Assembly (NCBI GenBank): GCA_947488605.1
Contig: CANKZJ010000004.1
Span: 340,175 to 404,174, forward strand
Reading direction: 5' to 3'
Length of the DNA stretch: 64,000 bases
Source: an uncultured Paracoccaceae bacterium
Lineage (GTDB): Bacteria > Pseudomonadota > Alphaproteobacteria > Rhodobacterales > Rhodobacteraceae
This document shows positions 28,727 to 37,258 of this stretch, piece after piece. The notes under the pieces were generated by a model, which saw only the letters and a list, made by a program, of their open reading frames with translations, ran no database searches and was not told the origin of the DNA. The first letter of the stretch is position 1; every line of letters starts with the position of its first letter. The translations under genes and the position numbers were made by a program.

Positions 28727-28757
28727 CTCGCGACCGTTCCCCAAGTTCTGCCACGGG

Positions 28758-31700
28758 TCAAGTGGAAGCTGGACCTGCGACCTCTGCCAGCAGTGCGGCG
28801 TTTCCGCCTGCCGCTGTCGTATCAATGCAAACATGGCGTTCGTGCAAGACATGTGCTGCGTCCGGCAAACCGGTGATCAAAGCGATGATGGGGCCTGCGC
28901 GATTGCTCAGCGCGTTCTCAATAGCGCGGCCCGTTTCTGGGTCGCCCCACCAGATGACTGCCGCCAGATTTGGGAGCGATTGCAGCTGTTGCGGCCTAAG
29001 ATCACCCTCTGTGCTGATCCCGACGCCGCCCAGTGCCCTGACGGCGGCGATCTGGTCTTGCGCAGCCTTAGCGCCCGGTCCCATGCATAATACCGGGCCG
29101 CGCGGATGCACGCTATGTCGATTGGATTCGCCTGTTGGACCGGGCAGGTCGACGGGTGCCGGGGCGGTTGGCAAATCATGCACTGCCATGCGCCCTTCGA
29201 GCGCTTTGAGGTCAGCGGCACCGGCCCAAAACCCATCGTGTTGCGGGGCCGGATTGGACAGAAAGCGCGGCAGATAATGCGGCCCACCTGCCTTGGGGCC
29301 AGTGCCTGACAGCCCTTCACCACCAAAGGGTTGGCTACCGACCACTGCACCGATCTGGTCACGGTTGACGTAGATGTTGCCTGCTTTCACCGCCTCAATC
29401 ATCGTTTGCACGCGGTCGTCGATACGCGTGTGCAGGCCGAACGTCAGACCGTAGCCGGTTGCATTGATGGCTTCGATCACGTCGTTCAATTCTGATGCCT
29501 TGAATGTTGCGATGTGCAGCACTGGCCCGAAGATTTCCTTCTGAAGGTCTGCTATGCCTTTTACCGCTATCGCCGTGGGCGCAATGAAATGACCCTCCGA
29601 AGGTGTCTTGGTTTCATGCAAGATACGTCCATCTGCGCGCGCCATTTCAATATGATCCGCGATGCCTTTGTGCGCCAATTGATCAATGACCGGACCGATA
29701 TCGGTGGACAGTTGCCACGGATCACCCAGCGTCAGTTCATCCATCGCACCTTTGAGCATGGCCAACAGTGCGTCAGCGATGTCTTCTTGCACGTAAAGAC
29801 AGCGCAATGCCGAGCAGCGTTGTCCTGCCGACTGGAATGCTGCGTTCAATATATCACGGACCGCATGTTCAGGGAGAGCTGTGCTGTCGACGATCATTGC
29901 ATTCAATCCGCCCGTTTCGGCGATCAGTGGTGTGCCGGGTGCGCAATGTGCCGCCATATTGGCGCGGATTTTCATGGCTGTTGCTGTCGAGCCAGTGAAT
30001 GCCACACCATTGATCCGCGCGTCAGCCGTCAGAGCCGCACCGATTGCGCCACCACCGGGAAGAAGTTGCAGCGCCGCCACCGGCACACCCGCTGCATGCA
30101 TCAAAGCGATGGCCCGGGTTGCGATCAAAGGTGTTTGTTCGGCGGGTTTTGCAAGGACCGCATTGCCGGCAGCAACGGCCGCTGCAATCTGACCTGTGAA
30201 AATTGCTAGAGGAAAGTTCCACGGGCTAATACACGTCCAAACGCCGCACGGCGTCTGATTGGGCCGGATTGTTGCCTGTGCTGCATAATAGCGCAGGAAA
30301 TCAACGGCTTCGCGTAATTCGGCAACGGCATCAGGTAGAGTTTTGCCTGCTTCACGTGCGAGGATCGCAAAGAGTTCTTCTGCATGCGCCTCATAGGCGT
30401 CAGCTGCGGCATCTAACGCTGCTGCCCTGACGTCGACAGGTGCTTGCCACGGTGCCGCATCACGCAAGGCGTTCGCAATGTCTGAAGGCGTGGCAGGTTG
30501 TACTTGCCCAACGGTATCATCGGCATTTGCGGGATTGATGACAGGGACTGGATCTAACAGATCATTTCGTGGATATGTCGGGGCGGCAGCAGTCAAAGCG
30601 TGGGCGCGCCATTGTGCGTGTTGCCACGGGGCGCGACCTTCTTCGATGGTCTTGATCGTGCCTGCATGCGTCAAATCCCAGCCTTTGGAATTGACCCGCT
30701 CTGGCTGAAAAAGATCGGGACCGGTGGCCAGTGCCGGACCTTGTCCGATGCTATGAAACGGGCAGGCGGCGACGACTTCAGCAGGAACGTCTTCATCAAC
30801 GATCTGATTTACGAAACTTGAATTCGCGCCATTTTCCAGCAACCGACGGACCAAATAGGCCAGCAAGTCCTCATGTGCGCCTACGGGGGCATAAATCCGG
30901 CACCGCGTCTGATTTGCTTGCAGCACGATGGTATGCAGCGTCTCACCCATGCCATGTAGCCGCTGGAATTCATAATCATCTGGCCCGCACCCAAGCTGAG
31001 AAGCGATATCCAAGACCGCAGCAACCGTATGTGCGTTATGCGTCGCAAACTGCGGGTAAATCCGGTCGCACATGCTCAGCAGTTTGCGCGCATTGCTGAT
31101 GTAGCTGACATCGGTGTGTTGTTTGGCCGTGAAAACCGGAAAGCCGTCGATGCCTTCGACTTGGGCGCGTTTGATCTCCGCATCCCAATAGGCGCCTTTG
31201 ACCAAACGCACCATGATCTTGCGATCAAGTCTGACGGCCAAATCATTCAAATAATCGATGACCAGCGGTGCGCGTTGCCCGTAAGCCTGAACCACGACGC
31301 CAAATCCATCCCAACCTGCCAGCGCAGGTTCGGACAAAACGGCCTCGATCACATCGAGCGAGAGCGAAAGGCGGTCCGCTTCTTCGGCGTCAATGTTGAA
31401 ACCCATGCCAGCAGATTTCGCGAGCATTGCCAACGCGCGCACGCGCGGCACCAATTCCGCCATGACGCGCGGGGCTTGTGCGACTTCATAACGAGGATGT
31501 AGCGCCGAAAGCTTGACTGAGATACCGGGGTTTTGTGCGACACTGTCGTGCGTACAATGATCAGCAATCACACTGATCGCGCGTGAATACGCAAGGTGGT
31601 AGCCGCGCGCATCAGCGTCCGTCCGTGCCGCTTCTCCAAGCATGTCGTAGCTGTAGGTAAACCCCTTTGCTTGCATGCCTTCGGCGCGTTTCATGGCTTT

Positions 31701-32237
31701 GCCAATATCTTCGCCCAACACGAACTGACGTCCCATTTCCCGCATCGCACGTGCAACCGCTGTGCGGATCACAGGTTCGCCCAGTCGTTTAACGGCACTG
31801 CGCAGGTGACGCGTAATGCCGGGTTTTTCATCGTCGAGAACGCGCCCGGTCAGCATCAACGCCCAAGTTGACGCATTCACAAGCGACGACGCTGAGTGCC
31901 CCAGATGCTTGCCCCAATCCGAAGGTGCGATCTTGTCCTCAATCAGTTCGTCCATCGTCTCTGCGTCAGGGACCCGCAGCAGTGCTTCGGCCAGACACAT
32001 CAGCGCGATACCTTCATCCGTTGACAGGCCGTATTCTGCCAGAAAGACCTCCATCAATCCGGGTTCCGCACTATTGCGGATTTGGCGCACCAAGTCGGCG
32101 GCACCTGTGGATATCCGTCCGCGATCTTCACTTGTCAGACCTGCGGCAGCGACAAGTTGCGTCACGGCGTCAGCCTCATCCTGATACATCATAAGGTCAA
32201 TTTGGCGGCGCAAGTCTTCTGCATCGTCGTAGGGCAT
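28758..32237 (-). CDS. putA: bifunctional proline dehydrogenase / glutamate semialdehyde dehydrogenase
   Basis: Oxidises proline to glutamate in two steps (1159 residues). The N-terminal arm and FAD barrel (about 130-460) show GFNIDAEEADRL, VVVQAYGQRA, RLVKGAYWDAEIK, FATHNAHTVAA and YEFQRLHGMGE. The NAD-dependent aldehyde dehydrogenase part (about 560-1030) shows FTGSTATAMKI, LIAETGGLNAMIVDST and SAGQRCSALRCL, with the catalytic Cys near residue 807. A C-terminal domain with a partial Rossmann repeat follows. The ribbon-helix-helix DNA-binding domain of enterobacterial PutA is absent, so the protein is not its own repressor. Control should fall to the divergent Lrp-type PutR, whose likely operator lies 11 bases upstream. 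Confidence 0.96.
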   Translation of the reverse strand: MPYDDAEDLRRQIDLMMYQDEADAVTQLVAAAGLTSEDRGRISTGAADLVRQIRNSAEPGLMEVFLAEYGLSTDEGIALMCLAEALLRVPDAETMDELIEDKIAPSDWGKHLGHSASSLVNASTWALMLTGRVLDDEKPGITRHLRSAVKRLGEPVIRTAVARAMREMGRQFVLGEDIGKAMKRAEGMQAKGFTYSYDMLGEAARTDADARGYHLAYSRAISVIADHCTHDSVAQNPGISVKLSALHPRYEVAQAPRVMAELVPRVRALAMLAKSAGMGFNIDAEEADRLSLSLDVIEAVLSEPALAGWDGFGVVVQAYGQRAPLVIDYLNDLAVRLDRKIMVRLVKGAYWDAEIKRAQVEGIDGFPVFTAKQHTDVSYISNARKLLSMCDRIYPQFATHNAHTVAAVLDIASQLGCGPDDYEFQRLHGMGETLHTIVLQANQTRCRIYAPVGAHEDLLAYLVRRLLENGANSSFVNQIVDEDVPAEVVAACPFHSIGQGPALATGPDLFQPERVNSKGWDLTHAGTIKTIEEGRAPWQHAQWRAHALTAAAPTYPRNDLLDPVPVINPANADDTVGQVQPATPSDIANALRDAAPWQAPVDVRAAALDAAADAYEAHAEELFAILAREAGKTLPDAVAELREAVDFLRYYAAQATIRPNQTPCGVWTCISPWNFPLAIFTGQIAAAVAAGNAVLAKPAEQTPLIATRAIALMHAAGVPVAALQLLPGGGAIGAALTADARINGVAFTGSTATAMKIRANMAAHCAPGTPLIAETGGLNAMIVDSTALPEHAVRDILNAAFQSAGQRCSALRCLYVQEDIADALLAMLKGAMDELTLGDPWQLSTDIGPVIDQLAHKGIADHIEMARADGRILHETKTPSEGHFIAPTAIAVKGIADLQKEIFGPVLHIATFKASELNDVIEAINATGYGLTFGLHTRIDDRVQTMIEAVKAGNIYVNRDQIGAVVGSQPFGGEGLSGTGPKAGGPHYLPRFLSNPAPQHDGFWAGAADLKALEGRMAVHDLPTAPAPVDLPGPTGESNRHSVHPRGPVLCMGPGAKAAQDQIAAVRALGGVGISTEGDLRPQQLQSLPNLAAVIWWGDPETGRAIENALSNRAGPIIALITGLPDAAHVLHERHVCIDTTAAGGNAALLAEVAGPAST

Positions 32238-32247
32238 GGTGGACTCC

Positions 32248-32270
32248 GATATACTTTCGATTAGTATATC
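32248..32270. promoter_or_regulatory. palindromic operator in the putA-putR gap (candidate PutR site)
   Basis: GATATAC at 32248-32254 and GTATATC at 32264-32270 form a perfect 7-bp inverted repeat with a 9-base spacer. It starts 11 bases upstream of the putA ATG and ends 72 bases before putR. AT-rich dyads are typical for Lrp/AsnC proteins, so it is a good candidate site for proline-dependent PutR control. Confidence 0.65.
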
Positions 32271-32342
32271 CTCAAAATGGAGGTCTGTTCGACTGCATTT
32301 AGGATCAAGAGCGGTCTAATTGACTATTTATTGAGGGTAGGA

Positions 32343-32834
32343 ATGACAGAACAGTTTTCAGAGCTCGACCAGTTCGACCGTAAGATTCTTGACATTCTGG
32401 CAGTCGAAGGCCGCGTGAGTGTCACCGAACTCGCGCGGCGCATAGGGCTGTCCAAGTCCCCGACCCAAGCGCGGCTGAAACGGTTGGAAGAGACGGGCGT
32501 GATACGTGGATATCGCGCGTTGTACGATCCCATCCGGCTGGGGCGGGACCATGTTGCGTTTGTCGAAGTAAAGCTATCGGACACACGTGAAGCGGCTTTG
32601 GCAGCTTTCAATGCCGCAGTGATCAGGGTGCCTGAAATCGAACAGTGTCATTTAATCGCAGGAGCATTTGATTATCTATTGAAAGTCCGTACAGCAGGTA
32701 TGACTGGCTACCGCGCTGTTTTAGCTGAGAAAATATCGACATTGCCACATGTCTCGAACACGTCCACGTACGTGGCGATGCAGGCCGTCAAAGAAGAAGG
32801 GCTGTCGCCGGTCTCTCCCTCCGCTGGGATGTGA
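32343..32834 (+). CDS. putR: Lrp/AsnC-family regulator of proline catabolism
   Basis: A 163-residue regulator. LDQFDRKILDILAVEGRVSV opens the winged-helix domain, LARRIGLSKSPTQARLKRLE is the recognition helix-turn-helix, and the C-terminal RAM domain (EIEQCHLIAGAFDYLLKVRT) would bind the effector amino acid. It is divergent from putA, as PutR is in Rhodobacter capsulatus, where it activates putA with proline. The ATG at 32343 follows GGGTAGGA and is preferred over 32277. It ends 36 bases before the TPR protein gene. Confidence 0.88.
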   Translation: MTEQFSELDQFDRKILDILAVEGRVSVTELARRIGLSKSPTQARLKRLEETGVIRGYRALYDPIRLGRDHVAFVEVKLSDTREAALAAFNAAVIRVPEIEQCHLIAGAFDYLLKVRTAGMTGYRAVLAEKISTLPHVSNTSTYVAMQAVKEEGLSPVSPSAGM

Positions 32835-32870
32835 CTTGACCGTGAAGACATCTACCTCAAATAATGCATC

Positions 32871-33410
32871 ATGAAATGGATTTTTCCCCTTTGTATTATC
32901 GCGGCGCCAGCTATCGCGGATGTCTGCCCGCCCGTGACCGACCACACCGAACGATTGTCGGAAATCGTAACCGAACTTGGATTGGCGCGTGGTGAAGGCG
33001 ACGCCCGCGTCTTGACGCAGGAACTCTGGTCGCTTTGGACGGATGCGCCGGACGATTTGGCGCAAGCGATGCTTGATGAAGGCATGTCCCGGCGTTCCAG
33101 CTTTGATTTTCTGGGCGCGCGCACTGTATTGGGTCGGTTGGTCGAATATTGCCCAGACTATGCCGAAGGTTATAATCAACGCGCCTTTGCCAGCTACCTG
33201 AGCCAGGATTTTGAGGCGGCACTGGTCGATCTTGATCGGACGCTGGAGCTGGTGCCTAATCATATCGCGGCACTTTCGGGACGCGCGCTGACACTAATGG
33301 GGCTGGGACGCCACGAAGAAGCGCAGGACGTGCTGCGTTCGGCAGTTGAAATGAACCCTTGGCTGCAAGAGCGTGCCTTGTTGATAGAACCGATTGGCAC
33401 AGACCTCTGA
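32871..33410 (+). CDS. secreted TPR-repeat protein
   Basis: A 179-residue periplasmic protein with a short signal peptide (MKWIFPLCIIAAPAIA, cleavage after AIA). The C-terminal half holds two to three tetratricopeptide repeats, seen as YAEGYNQRAFASYLSQDFEA, ALVDLDRTLELVPNHIAALS and LMGLGRHEEAQDVLRSAVEM. Such repeats bind other proteins; no partner is evident. It follows putR in the same direction and could share its transcript. Conserved hypothetical family of roseobacters by its look; function unknown. Confidence 0.75.
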   Translation: MKWIFPLCIIAAPAIADVCPPVTDHTERLSEIVTELGLARGEGDARVLTQELWSLWTDAPDDLAQAMLDEGMSRRSSFDFLGARTVLGRLVEYCPDYAEGYNQRAFASYLSQDFEAALVDLDRTLELVPNHIAALSGRALTLMGLGRHEEAQDVLRSAVEMNPWLQERALLIEPIGTDL

Positions 33411-33455
33411 TCACATCTTGCCGACGCGCGCGAGGACGCATAGGAATACTCTCGT

Positions 33456-33541
33456 GCCCGCGTGGTGGAATGGTAGACACTGGAGACTTAAAATCTCTTG
33501 GCCGTAAGGCCGTGCCGGTTCGAGTCCGGCCGCGGGCACCA
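33456..33541 (+). tRNA. tRNA-Leu (anticodon TAA)
   Basis: An 86-base tRNA with encoded CCA and a long variable arm, as expected for a class II tRNA. Acceptor stem GCCCGCG (33456-33462) pairs with CGCGGGC (33531-33537). The anticodon loop CTTAAAA presents TAA. D-arm GGTGGAATGGTAGAC and T-arm GGTTCGAGTCC are canonical. It lies between the TPR gene and a convergent RgpF-like gene. Confidence 0.97.
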
Positions 33542-33560
33542 CAATCAACTTAGTCGTTTG

Positions 33561-34703
33561 CTAAGTGCCTTCTTGCTTTGACTTCGCCACTAACGCTTCT
33601 TCAAGTGCTTCAGCGGCGGCATCTGTTCCGACATTTTCAAGAATTTTCAACGTCGTCTTAGAGGCGACATCGGCCCAAACAACTGGGGATTTTTTCAGAA
33701 ATGGGTGTTTGCGCTCTAAAACGAGGTAGTAAGCCAGAGAGTATCCCGCGCCTTTCCGGTCAACGATAGTTCTGATGTATCTCAGCAGATCGCTTTTGGA
33801 TACTTGGGTCATGTCCTGATCGATTGTGCCGATCAGATCTCTCCACTCTCCCGGAATGTCAATGATCATGTGGGACGCAATCTCGACCAGTTTTTCGTTG
33901 CTGAGATCATCGAGTATTTCATCAAATTGCTTGACGCCAAAAGTCTCATCGTGGGTGAAACCATTTTCGCGTACCCACGTCGTCAAGCCGATCTCGCCGC
34001 GCAGGATTGTCGCTTTCTTTTTATTGCTGAGTGGGAAACTTTTCCAAAACTGCAAAAAACCCGGATGGGCGAGGATCTTTGGCCCGATAGCCAAAGAGAA
34101 TGAACCATAGTGAAAAAGCTTGTCGTGAGGGCGGTAGCCTTGATTGAATTTTGAGTTGTCCAGTTTGGGTATGTTTGATTTGTTTTCACTTGAGACTGAA
34201 CTGGCGTAGTCGACACCCAACGCGTCGATCTGCTCGAGCCAATCGGTATCGGGGTAGAGTGGAAACCAAACGGAATCGTTCATGAGAATAAGCTGTTTGG
34301 TTTGCGCAAGCTCATCCTTCATAGACAAAACTCCGTCGCGGTAGCCTCCGAAATCGTAACCGAAGTTCGCTCTCTCGATATAGACATGGCAATGTTTGAG
34401 AACTTCGGCCTCGTCCTCGGCGCTTAACGGGAGGTTTGAGACGACTGTCGTGCTGATAGAATTGTCAGCAAGGAACTTGAGTGTTCGCAAATGGGATTTC
34501 AGCAGCCCGTTGGCCGGGTAGATCAAATAGACGGCCCTTTTAGCGGATCTTTCGATCTGGCCGTCAACAAGCCTCCGCTTCTTAGCAAGTACAAGATCAT
34601 AGTACCGCGCGCCGAAAAAGTACGTAGCCGTCTTGCCGGGCAAGTTGATGAACTGTTGTTTGACACGTCCAAGTTCACGCTTAATTTTCCAGGTCGGGAT
34701 CAT
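33561..34703 (-). CDS. rhamnan synthesis F-like glycan protein
   Basis: A 380-residue cytoplasmic protein. ERANFGYDFGGYRDGVLS near residue 115 and LILMNDSVWFPL near residue 145 are the hallmark of the RgpF (rhamnan synthesis F) family, which occurs with polysaccharide glycosyltransferases. The rest is charged, with low GC for this window. No glycosyltransferase or sugar-nucleotide gene accompanies it, which is unusual. Its place beside tRNA-Leu, a common integration target, and its atypical composition suggest acquisition. The start is the ATG at 34703; a TTG six codons upstream is also open. Role unproven; probably modification of a surface glycan. Confidence 0.65.
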   Translation of the reverse strand: MIPTWKIKRELGRVKQQFINLPGKTATYFFGARYYDLVLAKKRRLVDGQIERSAKRAVYLIYPANGLLKSHLRTLKFLADNSISTTVVSNLPLSAEDEAEVLKHCHVYIERANFGYDFGGYRDGVLSMKDELAQTKQLILMNDSVWFPLYPDTDWLEQIDALGVDYASSVSSENKSNIPKLDNSKFNQGYRPHDKLFHYGSFSLAIGPKILAHPGFLQFWKSFPLSNKKKATILRGEIGLTTWVRENGFTHDETFGVKQFDEILDDLSNEKLVEIASHMIIDIPGEWRDLIGTIDQDMTQVSKSDLLRYIRTIVDRKGAGYSLAYYLVLERKHPFLKKSPVVWADVASKTTLKILENVGTDAAAEALEEALVAKSKQEGT

Positions 34704-34861
34704 AAGGATTAGTCCATTCAAACGGCACTATCACGAGATAGCAGGGGGCAAAGAGAATGTGGCTGATTTATACTAAGGGTGGCGGCGCTGGAAGTATCGA
34801 TGAAATTTTTTCGGCGACTGACGCTTAATGGCTTTGGCATGTCTACCGATCTCATCAAAAC

Positions 34862-35758
34862 TTACTCTTGATTTGCAAATGCGGCCCTGATCAACCGCAT
34901 AAGCTGCTCTGAGTAATTGTGCTGCACGTACCCTTTTTCGGCTATTATTCCAATCGATCGAACCGCCTCAGGTTCCGCGAAGGGAACGACACGAAACCCG
35001 TCGAATTCTGCCATTTCGATAGCGATTTCAGGTAAGAGCGCGACGCCAAGACCAGCCGACGCAAAGCTCAGTGCGGTAAAGGCGTTCTGCAATTCGTAGG
35101 CAACATTATATGTCAGGTTCTTGCGATGCAGGATGTCGTCAATCAAAGTCCTGATCGCAGTTGGCTGATCGAGCATGATGATTGGGACATCAACAAGGTC
35201 CTCAAACTGAATGACGGCTTTGCCCGTGTCAAACTCCGGCGGCATACAGGCCAAGAGTGGTTCATCGACAAGTTTTTCAAAAGTGAATGTGCGCAGGTCT
35301 GACACGGCTGGGCCGACGTAAAACTCTGCGATCTGCCTATCCAGGATTTCGAGTGCAGTTACAGGAGGGGCTTCGATCAAGCGCACACGGCTGTCAGGAA
35401 ATCTTCTGCGGAACTTTGTCAGTACGCCGCCAATCCTTTTGGATGCCAAAGTCGAAGCGCAAGCAAATGTCACGGTGGACTGCCGCATATCGGCGACATC
35501 AGACAGAAAGCTGAACCCATCATCGATCGTTCGCATCGCTTTATCGGTTTTTTCAAAGAGCATCTGGCCGTTGGGTGTAAGAATGACTTGCTTCGCCTTT
35601 CTAACAAAAAGACGCATACCGACTTGGTCTTCTAACTCTTTGATTTGCATGCTGATCGCAGATGTTGTGCGGCGGGCTGCCTCGGCTGCCTTGCGAAAGC
35701 TTCCCAGTCGGGCCACCAAAAGGAACGACTGCAACAATTTTAAGTTGATGTCTGCCAT
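34862..35758 (-). CDS. LysR-family transcriptional regulator
   Basis: A 298-residue LysR regulator: INLKLLQSFLLVARLGSFRK and TTSAISMQIKELEDQVGMRL form the winged-helix DNA-binding domain, followed by an effector domain (TVTFACASTLASKRIGG onward). It is divergent from the TRAP transporter operon across a 361-base gap and probably controls it in response to the imported acid or a metabolite of it. No exact operator dyad was found by eye. Composition is similar to the TRAP genes. Confidence 0.88.
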   Translation of the reverse strand: MADINLKLLQSFLLVARLGSFRKAAEAARRTTSAISMQIKELEDQVGMRLFVRKAKQVILTPNGQMLFEKTDKAMRTIDDGFSFLSDVADMRQSTVTFACASTLASKRIGGVLTKFRRRFPDSRVRLIEAPPVTALEILDRQIAEFYVGPAVSDLRTFTFEKLVDEPLLACMPPEFDTGKAVIQFEDLVDVPIIMLDQPTAIRTLIDDILHRKNLTYNVAYELQNAFTALSFASAGLGVALLPEIAIEMAEFDGFRVVPFAEPEAVRSIGIIAEKGYVQHNYSEQLMRLIRAAFANQE

Positions 35759-36119
35759 CTCGAAAGCCGCCTCAGTATTGCAAAAATGATATTTTGCCAG
35801 TTTTCCTTAATAGTCAATAAGATTTTCTGAATGAAATTTTGCGGAATCGGGCTTAGCAGATGTGAAAAAGTCGTGAATACTAACTTTTCATATCGTGAGG
35901 GGAATAGCGATTTGCGGTGAAGAAATGGTGGTGTTGGGAGGCGCGCCAAAGTCTTCACCTAACCGTTGATGCAGATCAACAAATCGCGGCACCGTCTCGC
36001 ATAGCCTCATGGCGAAGCCCCATAGGGTAATCAAACGGCGGCGTCGTGGTCACATGCTGCTGAAGTGAAACAATGACCAACAGCCCCTGTTCATGGGGCG
36101 TTATTCTGGGAGGAATACG
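35759..36119. promoter_or_regulatory. divergent regulatory gap, LysR gene to TRAP operon
   Basis: A 361-base non-coding, AT-rich stretch between two divergent starts. Near its right end GCCCC (36083-36087) and GGGGC (36095-36099) form a small leader hairpin, followed by the strong ribosome site GGGAGGAA before the dctP ATG. T-N11-A type LysR sites are likely but I cannot single one out. Confidence 0.5.
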
Positions 36120-37169
36120 ATGAAGAATAAAGCAATCGCAGTCGGCGTAGCCGCAGTCATGGCAACTGGTGGTGCGGCACAAGCGCAGGAAGTCATCGAA
36201 ATGACATCTGCGTTTTCACGCAACTTGCCAATTCTGGGTACGGCTGGCGTGGACTTTGTTGATAAGATCAACAGCATCTCAACAGAAGTTGAGTTTGAGC
36301 ACTTTGATCCCGGTGAGTTGGTGCCAACACTCGAAGCACTTGATGCTGTATCAAGCGGCTCCGTTGACGCAGCCTATACAACCGCCGGCTATTGGCAGGG
36401 TAAGATCACGTCTGCTTCGCTTTTCGCGGCTGTGCCATTCGGTCCAGAAGCCGGCGAATTCCTTGCATGGATGCTTTATGACGATGGCGCAGAACTGTTC
36501 CAGCGTATGTATGACGAGAACGGCTATAACGTGAAGGTCATGCCTTGCGGCATCATCGCACCAGAAACATCCGGTTGGTTCAAAGAGCCAATTGAAAGCA
36601 TCGCTGACCTTGAAGGTCTGAACATGCGCTTCTTTGGTCTGGGTGCTGAAGTCATGCAGCGTTTGGGCGTATCCACATCCTTGCTTGCTGCGGGCGACAT
36701 TTTCCCAGCGCTCGAGCGTGGTGCGATTGATGCGACAGAATTCTCAATGCCGCTGATTGACCAGCGTTTGGGCTTCTATAACATCGCGTCCAACAACTAC
36801 TTCCCCGGCTGGCACCAGCCTGCGACGATGTTCGAGCTTTTGATCAACAAAGACCGGTGGGATGACCTTGACGAGCTGTCACAAAACCAGATCGAGGTTG
36901 CGTGTCTCGCCAACATCACCACCAACTATGCTGAAGGCGAAGCCAAGAACTTTGCAGCTATGATTGCCAACGTCGAAGAAAATGGCGTGACGATCCGTCA
37001 GTGGCCTGACGAAATGCTTGCGACGTTCGAATCCACCTGGAACGAAGTTGCCGTCGAACTGGCAGCAGAGGACGAGTACTTCAAGCTGGTATGGGATGAC
37101 CTTCAGGAATTCCGCACTGGCTACAAAACGTGGGTCAACAACATCTATCTGCCACGTCCACGGAACTAA
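36120..37169 (+). CDS. TRAP transporter substrate-binding protein, DctP/TakP-like
   Basis: Periplasmic receptor of a tripartite ATP-independent transporter, 349 residues with a signal peptide (cleavage near AQA-QEV). The order FDPGELVPTLEALDAVSSG, AAYTTAGYWQGKI, FAAVPFGPEAGEF, LNMRFFGLGAEVMQRLG with the carboxylate-binding Arg, and AIDATEFSMPLID, NNYFPGWHQPAT closely follows TakP of Rhodobacter sphaeroides, which binds 2-oxo acids. The ligand is therefore likely a 2-oxo or 2-hydroxy monocarboxylate, though it may be a related acid. GGGAGGAA precedes the ATG. It is first in the operon dctP-dctQ-dctM-aldehyde dehydrogenase, with a strong hairpin after it that can raise its share of product. Confidence 0.9.
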   Translation: MKNKAIAVGVAAVMATGGAAQAQEVIEMTSAFSRNLPILGTAGVDFVDKINSISTEVEFEHFDPGELVPTLEALDAVSSGSVDAAYTTAGYWQGKITSASLFAAVPFGPEAGEFLAWMLYDDGAELFQRMYDENGYNVKVMPCGIIAPETSGWFKEPIESIADLEGLNMRFFGLGAEVMQRLGVSTSLLAAGDIFPALERGAIDATEFSMPLIDQRLGFYNIASNNYFPGWHQPATMFELLINKDRWDDLDELSQNQIEVACLANITTNYAEGEAKNFAAMIANVEENGVTIRQWPDEMLATFESTWNEVAVELAAEDEYFKLVWDDLQEFRTGYKTWVNNIYLPRPRN

Positions 37170-37190
37170 TCTCCAATTGATGTAAGAATT

Positions 37191-37222
37191 GCAAAGGGGC
37201 GGGCGTGAACCCGCCCCTTTGC
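37191..37222 (+). terminator. intra-operon hairpin after dctP
   Basis: GCAAAGGGGCGGG (37191-37203) and CCCGCCCCTTTGC (37210-37222) form a perfect 13-bp stem with loop CGTGAA. There is no long T run after it, and the operon continues into dctQ. It likely acts as attenuator or mRNA 3'-end stabiliser that keeps the binding protein in excess over the membrane subunits. Confidence 0.8.
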
Positions 37223-37258
37223 CCGAATGCTGCACGCTATTGGGAAGGGACCCGCGTC

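Noticed and set aside
27992..28852. Long form of the rhomboid protein starting at 28852
   Set aside because: The extension lies in the putA 3' end, is hydrophilic, and the ATG at 28726 leads straight into the first helix.
29514..30209. 231-residue plus-strand frame opposite putA
   Set aside because: Rich in Cys and Arg, lies wholly inside putA, no start site or family match.
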